DNA from: Elysia crispata
Lineage: Eukaryota; Mollusca; Gastropoda; Plakobranchidae
NCBI GenBank assembly: GCA_033675545.1
Contig: JAWDGP010003315.1
Coordinates: 199,001 to 263,000 of the forward strand
DNA: 64,000 bases
Direction of reading: 5' to 3'
Positions 1 through 15,170 of the stretch are shown piece after piece. Under the pieces are notes generated by a model. It was given only the letters and a program-made list of their open reading frames with translations. It ran no database searches and was not told the DNA's origin. Position numbers and translations under genes: made by a program. Each line of letters opens with the position of its first letter. Positions within the stretch are counted from its first letter, which is position 1.

Positions 1-2730
<2,730 letters not shown>

Positions 2731-2897
2731 CTTTAAAAGCTGCATCATATCCACCATTTGTATGAAGCCAGTCTTCGTAAAGTTGTACACGTGAAACACA
2801 AAATCGATTCTCACATCCAGGTCTGAACTGAAGAAGATGCAGATCACTCTGACATAGTCTTCTACACGGATGCTCTGACTTCTGGGTGGTCGGGTGG
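2731..2897 (-). CDS. Internal exon of an EF-hand-like protein
   Basis: A 167-bp exon read on the minus strand, with acceptor gttcgctcag at 2898-2907 and donor AAAG|gtgcga at 2731/2730. It enters after one base of a split codon and leaves in phase 0. It encodes 55 residues ending in an acidic, amphipathic stretch: RVEDYVRVICIFFSSDL, then DVRIDFVFHVYNF, then TKTGFIQMVDMMQLLK. The pattern helix, Asn-x-Thr-x-Thr-Gly-x-Ile-x-x-x-Asp, helix matches an EF-hand in spacing. Loop positions 1, 3 and 5 are Asn/Thr/Thr and position 12 is Asp, so calcium binding is doubtful. No neighbouring exon could be identified; the LINE at 1-1826 would lie in the following intron, in the same orientation. The family member is not identified. 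Confidence 0.6.
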
Positions 2898-5547
<2,650 letters not shown>

Positions 5548-5658
5548 TGCTTCTCGCTCACTAGCACTGCCTCTTTTCTCTCTATATCTATCTATCTTTC
5601 TCTCTTGCGTCTCTCTATCTCTTCTCTTTCTGTTTTTTTCTTTTTCTCTCAGCTGCCA

Positions 5659-6610
5659 GCTGGAGTTGGGTCGAGACCGCACGTTTGGCTGATTTGCGAG
5701 ACAGAGGGCAAAAGGAACAGACAGGTTTACCTGGGACTTTGCGGGCAGTTAGACACAAGCCTCAATCAAAAACGAGGAGGCATGTTTAAGGCAAATGCGA
5801 AGAAACCATACAAATAAGAAGTTTCTTTGCGATATTAAATAGCTATTCAGTACATTAGATATACATGTATAAATTTGCAGCTGGATAGTAATCTTGTCAG
5901 GCTAAAGTTTGTTTCATTGTCGTTAACTTTAGAAAGTAACAAATCACTATCTGTTTTAGAGTACCTAAATTCGCCTCGGCCTAGATTAGAAACAGCACTT
6001 GATCGAACTGCCCGCGATCCATGTAGATTGTGGAACTAGGCCTCATAAAATGAAGAGGGAAATTTGGTCAATAAACCAATGCTGACTTGATGTAAGAAAG
6101 TAAAATAGCTCTGGTCGGTGCGAGCCTTGGTCGCGTGGTGTGCGGTTATCTAGTGGGAGACCGACAACTGATGGATCTACAAGTACAACTGACACTAGTG
6201 ACACAATGTGAATCGTAACTATGTGCTGCCTCTCTGATCTACAATATCAATGCAAGCTAGGCGCACGTCCGCTAGCCGCAAGTCCGCACCCACAGTGCCC
6301 TTTATCCGCCCGCCTCAGTCGTGTATTATACACTCTCTGGTCATGTCCGCAGACGCTTGAGATGATGCGGCCTCGGGTCCGACCTCCAGTGTCAGCGAAG
6401 CTTGTAAGATGGGGTCAAAAACAACTGCACTTAATATCGTTAAAAGAACTCATTTGCTTCCATACCTCAAACTTTGTCTCCACTGACCGTGCTTTTTTAT
6501 AATTTCTGAAACATACATTTGCTTGCTTGTCGATAATGCCATTTTTACTCAACGGGAGCTTGTGTGATATGCAAAAAAAAAGTTACACTTTAAGAGCACT
6601 AAAAAAAAAT
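5659..6610. other. Non-coding stretch downstream of the 6616-10005 gene
   Basis: A 93-codon plus-strand frame at 6221-6502 lies in a locally GC-rich patch but has no recognisable domain. It lies downstream of the stop codon of the minus-strand gene, so part of it is likely 3' untranslated region. I see no canonical AATAAA for that gene; an ATTAAA overlaps its stop codon. Confidence 0.4.
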
Positions 6611-6615
6611 AATAT

Positions 6616-6809
6616 TTAATTGAACGAACAATTAAAAAGTGCTGCACTTGGTTCTTCAGTGCTGTGCACAAAGGGAAGCGGTGGAAGCATCTGCCGGCGC
6701 AGAGTCGCATCGGTAAAGAATTCAACCAGAAACACCAGAGGCCCTCGATTGTTTGCTAGTCTGAGAGTCAATCCTTTGTTTGAGGATGCCACTTGCAATC
6801 CGAACGCTT
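6616..6809 (-). CDS. Terminal exon C of the unrecognised minus-strand gene
   Basis: The acceptor is tttttgaaag at 6810-6819 (T-rich with a non-Y base before AG, so somewhat weak). It starts with two bases that complete the codon left by exon B, then runs open to TAA at 6616-6618. Residues include GLQVASSNKGLTLRLANN, GPLVFLVEFF and a tail LPPLPFVHSTEEPSAALF. An ATTAAA overlapping the stop is the nearest polyadenylation-like signal. Confidence 0.6.
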
Positions 6810-9016
6810 TCAAAAATTACATAGTTATTAGATTGGAAAATAAATCTGCGTTGTCGCGTTGTGTGTAATATATTTATGTAGCCCTCGTTGAGAAGCTTCC
6901 AATCGAGTATTCAGCAAGTAAAAAGAAAGAAAAAGAAAGAGCCATTAGCATATTGTGCTGATTGTGACGTGAGAAAAGTGAGCTTACCTTCAAGCATTAG
7001 TTGCAGGTGATACCTAGAAGAGATACCGAAGCGGAGACCCATCTGTGCGATAAAAACCAGATCCTCTATGATATCAGGCTTTGTTGGGCTTTGGAGACAT
7101 TTTGCATATTGGATGATGTTCATGACCGTCGCCTTCGACACTCCTAAGGAATAACATGAGATGGAGTGAGGATCACATAGGAGTGTCTACAACTCCTAAG
7201 GAATAACATGAGATGGAGTGAGGATCACATAGGAGTGTCTACAGCTCCTAAGGAATAACATGAGATGGAGTGAGGATCACATAGGAGTGTCTACAGCTCC
7301 TAAGGAATAACATGAGATGGAGTGAGGATCACATAGGAGTGTCTACAGCTCCTAAGGAATAACATGAGATGGAGTGAGGATCACATAGGAGTGTCTACAG
7401 CTCCTAAGGAATAACATGAGATGGAGTGAGGATCACATAGGAGTGTCTACAACTCCTAAGGAATAACATGAGATGGAGTGAGGATCACATAGGAGTGTCT
7501 ACAACTCCTAAGGAATAACATGAGATGGAGTGAGGATCACATAGGAGTGTCTACAGCTCCTAAGGATTAACATGAGATGGAGTGAGGATCACATAGGAGT
7601 GTGTACAGCTCCTAAGGAATAACATGAGATGGAGTGAGGATCACATAGGAGTGTCTACAGCTCCTAAGGAATAACATGAGAAGAAATGAGGATCATAAAG
7701 GAGTGTGTACAAGTCCTAAGAAGTAACATGAGATGGATTGAGGATCACATAAGAGTATGTACAGCTCCTAAGGAATAACATGAGATGGATTGAGGATCAC
7801 ATAAGAGTGTGTACAGCTCCTAAGGAATAACATGAGTTGGACTGAGGATCACATAAGAGTGTGTACAGCTCCTAAGGAATAATATGAGTTGGACTGAGGA
7901 TCACATAGAAGTGTGTACAGCTCCTAAGGAATAACATGAGGTGCAGTGAGGATCACATAAAGGTGTGTACACCTCCTAAGGATTAACAAGGGAAGCAGTG
8001 AGGATCACAAAAAGTAAGCAGTAACAACAGGAAGAATGAGGATCACATAATTAAGAGTATGTACAGCTCCTAAAGAATAACATGAGATTGACTGAGGATC
8101 ACATGAGAGTGTGTACACTTTCTAAGGACTAACATGAGAAGCAGTAAAGATCACATAAGAGTGGTGGATATCCTAAGAAGTAACATGAAATGTAGTGTGT
8201 ACAGCTCCTAAACAGTAAGACGAGAAGGTGTGAGGATCACTTAAGAGTGTGTACAGCCCCTAAGGAGTAACATGAGATGGAATGAGGATCACATAAGAGT
8301 GTATGCAAATCCTAAGAAGTAAGTTGAAATGGACTGAGGATCACATAAGAGTGTATGCAGCTCCTATGGAATATCATGAGGTGGATTGAGGATCACATAG
8401 GAGTGTATACAGTCCCTAAGGATTAACATGAGATGGACTCAGGATCACATAAGAGTGTGTACAGCTTCTAAGGAGTTACATGAGAAGAAGTAAGGATCAC
8501 ATAAAAGAGCTCCTTAGGAATAACATTAGATGGATTGAGGAAAACATAACAGTTTGTTCAGCTCCTATGGAATAACATGAGATGGAGTGAGGATCACATG
8601 AGAGTGTTTACAGCTCCTGAGGAGTAAAATGAGAAGCAGAGAGAATTACATAAGAGTGTCTACATGTACAGTGTTTACCATCCCGTCAAACATAGAATCC
8701 CAATTTTCCTTATTAATACTATGCAGAAAAGATAGATTTTTTTCTGAATGATATTTATAATGATAAGGACTTACACAGCAATATTTGCTTAACAGGATGT
8801 ATTCAGACTTTAACAAAACCCTTCTATCGTGTGGAAATACGGGACAATCAATTTTGATGAAACTTAAATGATGGTTTTCTTTTTTTTTTTTTTTGTTTCA
8901 CACTTTGATTCATATGTGTTTCGGAAGAGCCAAGAATTTTAAAGGCATGGTCTACAGGCAAATTTTTTTTGTTTTATTTTGTTTTGTTTTTTGGTTACGT
9001 ATTTTCCGGTTAATTC

Positions 9017-9091
<75 letters not shown>

Positions 9092-9098
9092 ACATCAT

Positions 9099-9158
<60 letters not shown>

Positions 9159-9159
9159 C

Positions 9160-9203
<44 letters not shown>

Positions 9204-9220
9204 GAGTAGTAGTTGTAGTG

Positions 9221-9283
<63 letters not shown>

Positions 9284-10005
9284 CTAGTACTAGTAGTAGC
9301 CTAGTAGTAAAACTAGTTTTTATAGAGAGAAAACCCATAATTTTAAATTCCTCTCAGCTACCTATGGTAACTGTAATAAAAATTCAATGTTCATAGTCGC
9401 TCAATTATATTTTACAGTAAAACTTGTCTTGGGAAGTCTAAATAAAAAGGATAGTTTTACTTTTACAAGGCATTACGTTTTACATGCTGAGGAAAAGCAA
9501 CAACAAGAATAATAAGAACACTTTATTTCGGCGCCCAGGCGGTACCAATTAAGACAAAAGCGAGCTTTTGTTGGGAATCAGCAGTTACATCACATTTTTT
9601 ACTTTCTATATTTGGCCCACATAGGGTAGTGATCACTTGCAAAAGGAAATTAATTTTGAAAGAGATATCTATCTCAATTATTGTTTAACAATCTTATGTT
9701 TATCACCTTCAAACAAAATATTCTTGTATGTGAGTGCTTGCAAAGACTATGTTAGTGAAGAAAATGACATAGGAGAAAAGGAGAGAATTACACAGACACT
9801 AGGGAGTTAATTTATGGATTGTGAGAAAATCCGAGAAAAGGAGAGAATTACACAGTCACTAGGGAGTTAATTTGTGAATTGTGAGGAAATCCCACCTGTA
9901 TAACTTGAAATCCGAGCTGCCAGAGCGTTGTTCTTTCTAACAATTTCGTCATATGTTGCCATTGCTACTGGTGTATGTTCTCTGCTAGGTAAAGGACGAA
10001 TTTCT
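6616..10005 (-). CDS. 3' end of an unrecognised gene: three phase-compatible exons (gene-level entry)
   Basis: Three exons on the minus strand, 10005-9896, 7143-6988 and 6809-6616, join with matching phases (one base left, two bases taken, twice) into about 150 residues ending at a stop codon. The first part is charged and helical (MATYDEIVRKNNALAARIS). The middle has an armadillo- or HEAT-like feel (IIEDLVFIAQMGLRFGIS). The end includes GPLVFLVEFFTDATLRRQM and a short Pro/Ser-rich tail. I do not recognise the family, so no function is given. The upstream exons must lie above 10005 and were not found. The 2.75-kb first intron contains the (AGT)n compound microsatellite and the 52-bp minisatellite. 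Phase agreement at both junctions and consensus donors argue that this is a real gene. Confidence 0.7.
6988..7143 (-). CDS. Exon B of the unrecognised minus-strand gene
   Basis: 156 bp: two bases, 51 codons, one base left. The donor GAAG|gtaagc at 6988/6987 is near consensus. The acceptor is ttattccttag at 7144-7154, and this same acceptor sequence is part of every unit of the 52-bp minisatellite that abuts the exon. Residues include TVMNIIQYAKCLQSPTKP and DIIEDLVFIAQMGLRF. Splicing at any upstream copy of the acceptor would add 52 nt per unit and bring in an in-frame TGA (reading GTA GAC ACT CCT ATG TGA). Confidence 0.7.
7141..8664. repeat. 52-bp minisatellite containing copies of a splice acceptor
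   Basis: About 29 tandem units of 52 bp (ctcctaaggaataacatgag, then atggagtgaggatcacatag, then gagtgtctacag). Units from 7141 to about 7680 are almost identical; units from 7680 to 8664 are diverged, with small indels. On the minus strand each well-preserved unit ends with catctcatgttattccttag, which is the acceptor used by exon B. The array lies at the 3' end of that intron and touches the exon. Confidence 0.97.
8665..9017. other. Intron sequence between the minisatellite and the (AGT)n tract
   Basis: AT-rich with poly-T runs. No coding signal or RNA gene seen. Confidence 0.5.
9018..9299. repeat. Compound trinucleotide repeat (AGT)n(CAT)n(CAG)n(AGT)n
   Basis: Long AGT runs interrupted by a pure CAT block (about 9095-9117) and a CAG block (about 9118-9146), then AGT again. 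It lies in the intron of the 6616-10005 gene. Confidence 0.97.
9773..9892. repeat. 60-bp direct tandem duplication next to a splice donor
   Basis: 9773-9832 and 9833-9892 are about 92 percent alike by eye with a period of exactly 60. On the minus strand the proximal copy is the first 60 nt of the intron after exon A, so the duplication begins 3 bases past the donor GT. Confidence 0.9.
9896..10005 (-). CDS. Exon A of the unrecognised minus-strand gene
   Basis: 110 bp: one base finishing a codon, 36 codons, one base left. The acceptor is a T-rich run then atgtgtag at 10006-10013; the donor is ACAG|gtggga at 9896/9895. Its residues include EIRPLPSREHTPV and DEIVRKNNALAARISSYT. Its downstream intron begins with a 60-bp direct duplication (9773-9892). 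Confidence 0.65.
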
Positions 10006-10433
10006 CTACACATAAAAAAAAAATTGTGAAAAGATGAATATTTTATTGTGCACAACAGAAAAGAGAGTCGTTACTAATAAACAAATAAATACTTAGTCAT
10101 TTACGTGTGGCATCATGATGAATGAGATAGGAATCATGAAATACAGAAAAAAAGAGAGTAGTGAAGCGAGAGGGCGAGGGAGAAAAAAAGGGTGTGTTGG
10201 TGGGAGGTCGGGAGAGAGGTTGAGAGAGAGAAAGAAAAAGAGTAAGAGAGAGATAGTGCTAGGGTGGCTAGGTATCATTTTAAGAAAAGTTGATCATCAA
10301 TCAATCTAATATCTGTTTATCACGAGCAATTATCTTCCTCTATTTACCTTTATCCATCTACCATAATCATATTGTATTTTTTTTTAATCAATTATTAATA
10401 TCCGTCTATCTGTATATCTATCTTTCCACCTTT

Positions 10434-10514
10434 AAATGTATTTATCTATCTATGTCTATATATCCATCTGTCTGTCTATCTATATATATATATATATATC
10501 TGTCTATCTATCTA
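10434..10514. repeat. (CTAT)n and (TA)n microsatellite
   Basis: Imperfect CTAT/CTGT tetranucleotides with an internal TA run. Confidence 0.85.
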
Positions 10515-10880
10515 GTGGTAAACGATCTTACCTTATATATCACAATGTAGCACGCAGAGCGACTTAACGTCATATGGTTCAGTACTATTAAAAAGCTCCC
10601 ACAGCTTATTCCGATTAATCGTCAAACAATTTATCTTAAGATTTATCTATCTTAATTTATTAATTTTTTTATGCATAATGTGATTATAATTATTTCCGTT
10701 TTTGGGGTTGCAGTTGCCTTTTTTTGTGTTTACATGCACTGATCGGTGTACAAAATATTATATTTCTATCAGGTATTTCCCATAGGTTTTATTCTCTGAT
10801 TATGTCGCACCGTTGTCCTCTCTGCCAAAAGTGATGTTATCCTGTCAGCAGGTTGAAAAGGGAAGGGGGGAGAGAGAGAG

Positions 10881-10980
10881 ATGGCGCCACTTGATGATTT
10901 CACGCAAGGTTCTCCAATATTGTTGAATGACAGTTGGATTAAATTTTCTGAAACCAGTCTTACATTGAATCAAGACAAAG
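10881..10980 (+). CDS. Probable first coding exon of an unrecognised plus-strand gene
   Basis: ATG at 10881, 33 codons plus one base, then a consensus donor AAAG|gtgaga at 10980/10981. There is an in-frame TGA at 10854-10856 upstream, so the ATG is the first possible start. The start context is gagagATGg. The peptide begins MAPLDDFTQGSPILLNDSW and continues IKFSETSLTLNQDK; it is acidic with no signal peptide. No family recognised. The intron that follows meets a 2.3-kb purine tract after 58 bp. The next exon was not proven; the acceptor at 18693 is a candidate but in this phase gives an early stop. Confidence 0.5.
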
Positions 10981-11038
10981 GTGAGATAATCATATATTTT
11001 AACTACCATTCCATTTTAGCATACGCCGCCAGCTCCTA

Positions 11039-13312
11039 AGGAGGAGAAGAAGAAGAAGAAGAAGAAGAAGAAGAAGAAGAAGAAGAAGAAGAAGAAGATG
11101 GAGCAGGAGAAAAAGGTGAAGGGGGAGTAGGAGGAAGAGGATGAGAAGGAGGGGGAGGAGGAGGAGGAGAAGAAGAAGAAGAAGAAGAAGAAGAAGAAGA
11201 AGAAGAAGAAGAAGAAGAAGAAGAAGAAGAAGAAGAAGAAGAAGAAGAAGAAGAAGAAGATGGAGCAGGAGAAAATGGTGAAGGGGGAGTAGTAGGGAGA
11301 GGATGAGAAGGAGGGGGAGGAGGAGGAGGAGGAGAAGAAGAAGAAGAAGAAGAAGAAGAAGAAGAAGAAGAAGAAGAAGAAGAAGAAGAAGAAGAAGAAG
11401 AAGAAGAAGAAGAAGAAGAAGAAGAAGAAGAAGAAGAAGAAGAAGAAGAAGAAGAAGAAGAAGAAGAAGATGGAGCAGGAGAAAAAGGTGAAGGGGGAGT
11501 AGGAGGAAGAGGATGAGAAGGAGGGGGAGGAGGAGGAGGAGAAGGAGAAGAAGAAGAAGAAGAAGAAGAAGAAGATGGAGCAGGAGAAAAAGGTGAAGGG
11601 GAAGTTGGAGGAAGAGGATGAGAAGGAGGGGGAGGAGGAGTAGGAGGAGGAAGAGGAGGAGGGGGAGGGGGAGGAGGAGGAGGAGGAGGAGAAGAAGAAG
11701 AAGAAGAAGAAGAAGAAGAAGAAGAAGAAGAAGAAGAAGAAGAAGAAGAAGAAGAAGAAGAAGAAGAAGAAGAAGAAGAAAAAGAAGAAGGAGAGCAAGA
11801 GGGAAAGAAGAAGAAGAAACAAAAAATTTATGAGAAGATGGAGCAGGAGAAGAAGGTGAAGGGGGAGTAGGAGGAAGAGGAGGAGGAGAAGAAGAAGAAG
11901 AAGAAGAAGAAGAAGAAGAAGAAGAAGAAGAAGAAGAAGAAGAAGAAGAAGAAGAAGAAGAAGAAGAAGAAGAAGAACAAGAAGAACAAGAAGAACAAGA
12001 ACAAGAAGAACAAGAACAAGAACAAGAAGAACAAGAACAAGAAGAAGAAGAAGAAGAGGAAGAAGAAGAAGAAGACAAGAAGAAGAAGAAGAAGAAGAAG
12101 AAGAAGAAGAAGAAGAAGAAGAAGAAGAAGAAGAAGAAGAAGAAGAAGAAGAAGAAGAAGAAGAAGAAGAAGAAGAAGAAGAAGAAGAAGAAGAAGAAGA
12201 AGAAGAAGAAGAAGAAGAAGAAGAAGAAGAAGAAGAAGAAGAAGAAGGGTGAGCAAGAGAAGAAGGTGAATGAGGAGTTAAGGAGGTCGACAAAGTAAAG
12301 GTAAAGTATAAAAAGGATCAGGAGAAGAAAGTGAAGAAAAAAGAAGAACAAGAACAAGAAGAAGAAGAAGAAGAAGAGGGTGCAGGAGAAGCAGTTCAAT
12401 GAGCAGGACGAGGAGCTGGACAAAGTGAAGGAGGAGGATTAAAAGGATATGGAAAAGAAGTGAAGAAGAAGGAGAAAAAGAAGTAGGAGAAGAGGTAGTA
12501 GGAGAAGGAGGAGCAGAAGGTATAGGAGAACAAGGAAGAAAATGAAGGAACAGCAGAGGGATAAAAAGGAGCGGGAGAAGAGAGTAAAGGTGTAGGAGGT
12601 GGAGGAGAAGAAGGAGCAGAAAAAGAAAGTAAAGAAGGACGAGGAGGAGAAGAGAAAGAAAAAGAAGAAGAAGAAGTAGGAGAAGAGAGAGCAGGAGAAG
12701 AGGGTGAAGGAGGAGAACGAGGAGGAGGAAAAGAAAGTGAAGGGGGTCGAGGAGGAGGAGGAAGTGAAGGAGAAGAAGGGGGGAGAAAAGGTTGATGCAG
12801 AAAAAGATGAAGGAGTACAAGGAGTAGAAGAATGTGAAGGAGGAGGAGAAAAGGGAGCAGGAGAAGAAGGTGAAGAAGGACGATGAGTTGAAGAAAGTGA
12901 AGGATGAGAAGAAGAAGAAGAAGAAGAAGAAGAAGAAGAAGAAGAAGAAGAAGAAGAAGAAGAAGAAGAAGAAGAAGAAGAAGAAGAAGAAGAAGAAGAA
13001 AAAGAAGAGAAGAAGAAGAGGGAGCAGGAGAAGAAGATGAAGGAGGAGGACGAGGAGGAGGAAAAGAAGGTGAAGGAGGTCGAGGAGGAGAAGAAAGTGA
13101 AGAGGAGGAGGGGGAGAAAAAGATGAAGGAGTACAAGGAGTAGCAGAATGTGAAGGAGGAGGAGGAGGAGAAAAGGGAGCAGGAGAAGAAGTTTAAGAAG
13201 GCGAAGAAGAGAAGAAAGTAGAGGAGGAGGAGAAGGAGTTTGAGAAGAAGGTGAAGGAGGACGAGCAGAAGAAGAAGGGGAAGGAGGACGATGAGGAGGA
13301 GAAGAAGAAAAA
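11039..13312. repeat. 2.3-kb purine-rich tract built on (AAG)n with nested longer units
   Basis: The plus strand is almost entirely A and G. Pure (AAG)n blocks (for example 11166-11259, 11335-11470, 11692-11780, 11887-11976, 12075-12246, 12908-13001) alternate with a recurring linker that begins gatggagcaggagaaaaagg and runs through tgaagggggagtaggaggaa to gaggaggagg. The linker is seen near 11098, 11260, 11469, 11574 and 11837. 12250-13312 is a more degenerate GAAGGAGGAG-type continuation. The large Phe/Ser/Leu frames on the minus strand are repeat artefacts. Confidence 0.97.
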
Positions 13313-14526
13313 TGCATTGAAATTATTTCAAACTTAACTGTGAAAAGAAAAAGCATGATTTTTTTCCTATATGATTAAACAAAACAATTGCAAGAGTGAA
13401 CCGTAACCATCTCCATAGTGATCTCAATGATCTAGGCCTAAAGAATACCAATGGGGACGTGAAATAGGATAAGCTTAGCAAGGCGAGCTGGGTTTGCACT
13501 TCTTTTGTAAGCTCCGTTCATTGTCTATCGCAATCAAGGAACCCACCCACCCAGTAAGCTCTCCTGTCCTTATGATACTCTGAAATTTGATCAGAAGAAG
13601 TACGATTGAAGATGATTTTTTTTCTGCTAGCTTCCCTAAGTTATGGGATCTAGTAAGATAAGACTTTGCGAGAGGCCTATGGGTGTGAAACAATATAAAC
13701 CTCCTTAGGACCGAAATAAGAAAGTAGAGTAAATCAGCGTAAAATCCACAAAACGAAATCTAGATCTTGATTCTAGATGGATGCCTATTTTTTATGCAAG
13801 CGCTTTTGTATTCATATAAGAAGCAAACCATACTAGTTTAATGCTATATGTGTCAAATCTACGGAAACCTTATTATTGTTGACAATAATAATTACTTAGA
13901 AATCTAAAGAATTCCATAAATCCATAAAGCTATTTGCACAAGGATTATAGAAAAGACACTATTTCCATGACATGACAAAACTACAGATCCAAATTAATTT
14001 AGGTACAGATTCTAATCTACAAATTAGTTTTTATTCGGTAACTAAACAAATATGCTGATTTCTAGAACACAAACAGCAAAGACCTGGATTAAGATCAAAA
14101 TCTGGTTTGCCAAACTTACTAAATAATATTTGTAATGTTTCTTCCTCGAGCTCCGGCCAGTCTCGAGGTTTTTTTAAGGTGAAACTCAAGATAAAAAAAC
14201 ACGATCTCCTTCTTGAGCCATGGAATGAAATAGATGACGTAGTGTATTTGCCCTCTTAATTATTTCCAATAGGCAAACGTTCCTTAGTAGTGCTTTCAGT
14301 AACAAACGGGAATATTAGTTTTTATTATTGACATAAGGCTCTTGAAGCAACCCCCAAAATAATCAAGATTTTGCTCTTGATCTTCTGGAGTTTTTTTTTG
14401 TTTTAGTTTTTTTTTTTTGCTTTGAATCAGAATCTAATGTTATTGGTACTCAACTACTTGCACATAAAGAAAAAAAATTACATTAAGTTTTCAGATAAAC
14501 AAAATACTAAAAACAAGATGATATAC
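13313..14526. other. Non-coding stretch with one possible exon
   Basis: Mostly AT-rich. On the minus strand about 13635-13545 has an acceptor-like ataacttag, 29 open codons (including KKIIFNRTSSDQISEYHKD) and a donor-like TGG|gtgggt. Its phase does not join exon A at 10005, so I do not call it. Confidence 0.35.
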
Positions 14527-14541
14527 AATAATAATAATAAT

Positions 14542-14593
<52 letters not shown>

Positions 14594-14595
14594 GC

Positions 14596-14664
<69 letters not shown>

Positions 14665-14683
14665 GCTGCTGCTGCTGATGCTG

Positions 14684-14776
<93 letters not shown>

Positions 14777-14798
14777 ATAATAATAATAATAATAATGA
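14527..14798. repeat. Compound trinucleotide repeat (AAT)n(AAC)n(AAT)n(GCT)n(ACT)n(AAT)n
   Basis: Clean blocks of different trinucleotides in phase with one another. The Asn/Thr frame through it is an artefact. Confidence 0.97.
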
Positions 14799-14836
14799 TA
14801 ATACTGATATCCTTATAATGGTGATATAACCAGCAA

Positions 14837-14839
<3 letters not shown>

Positions 14840-14875
<36 letters not shown>

Positions 14876-14957
14876 TTTGAAAAGTCTAGATCACTTACTG
14901 TGATTCGCTACACATGTGTTACGATTATTTACATCTCTTTAGGCGAATAGCAGGCTC

Positions 14958-15020
<63 letters not shown>

Positions 15021-15170
15021 GTGCTATCATGTTTAGGAAGTACAAAATCAGAAAAGTTTTCAACTGTAAGATTAAAGGATCTCAAACAATTTGAGAAAAG
15101 TTCAGATCACTTACTGCAATTCGCTACCTGTATATATACATATATATATGTGTGTGTGTGTGTGTAATGA
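14840..15170. repeat. (TA)n runs with a duplicated 30-bp module and a (GT)n
   Basis: (TA)n at 14840-14869 and 14961-15017. The module aaaagtctagatcacttact followed by gtgattcgctac (near 14879) recurs as aaaagttcagatcacttact followed by gcaattcgctac (near 15094). A (GT)n follows at about 15149-15165. Confidence 0.9.

Noticed and set aside
5641..5817. Plus-strand exon candidate after a pyrimidine tract (ttctctcag), 58 codons
   Set aside because: The pyrimidine tract is the tail of a (TC)n microsatellite, so the acceptor is likely accidental; no partner exon or family.
8893..9396. 167-codon Ser-rich frame and its antisense Leu frame
   Set aside because: Produced by the AGT/CAG/CAT trinucleotide repeats.
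10999..13356. Long minus-strand frames of up to 474 codons rich in Phe, Ser and Leu
   Set aside because: They are translations of the (AAG)n purine tract; no complexity, domain or splice signal.
13545..13635. Minus-strand exon candidate with KKIIFNRTSSDQISEYHKD
   Set aside because: Ends in phase 0 at best, which does not join exon A at 10005; no other partner found.
14422..14840. Asn/Thr-rich frame resembling a low-complexity protein
   Set aside because: Produced by AAT, AAC and ACT repeat blocks; in-frame stops directly outside.
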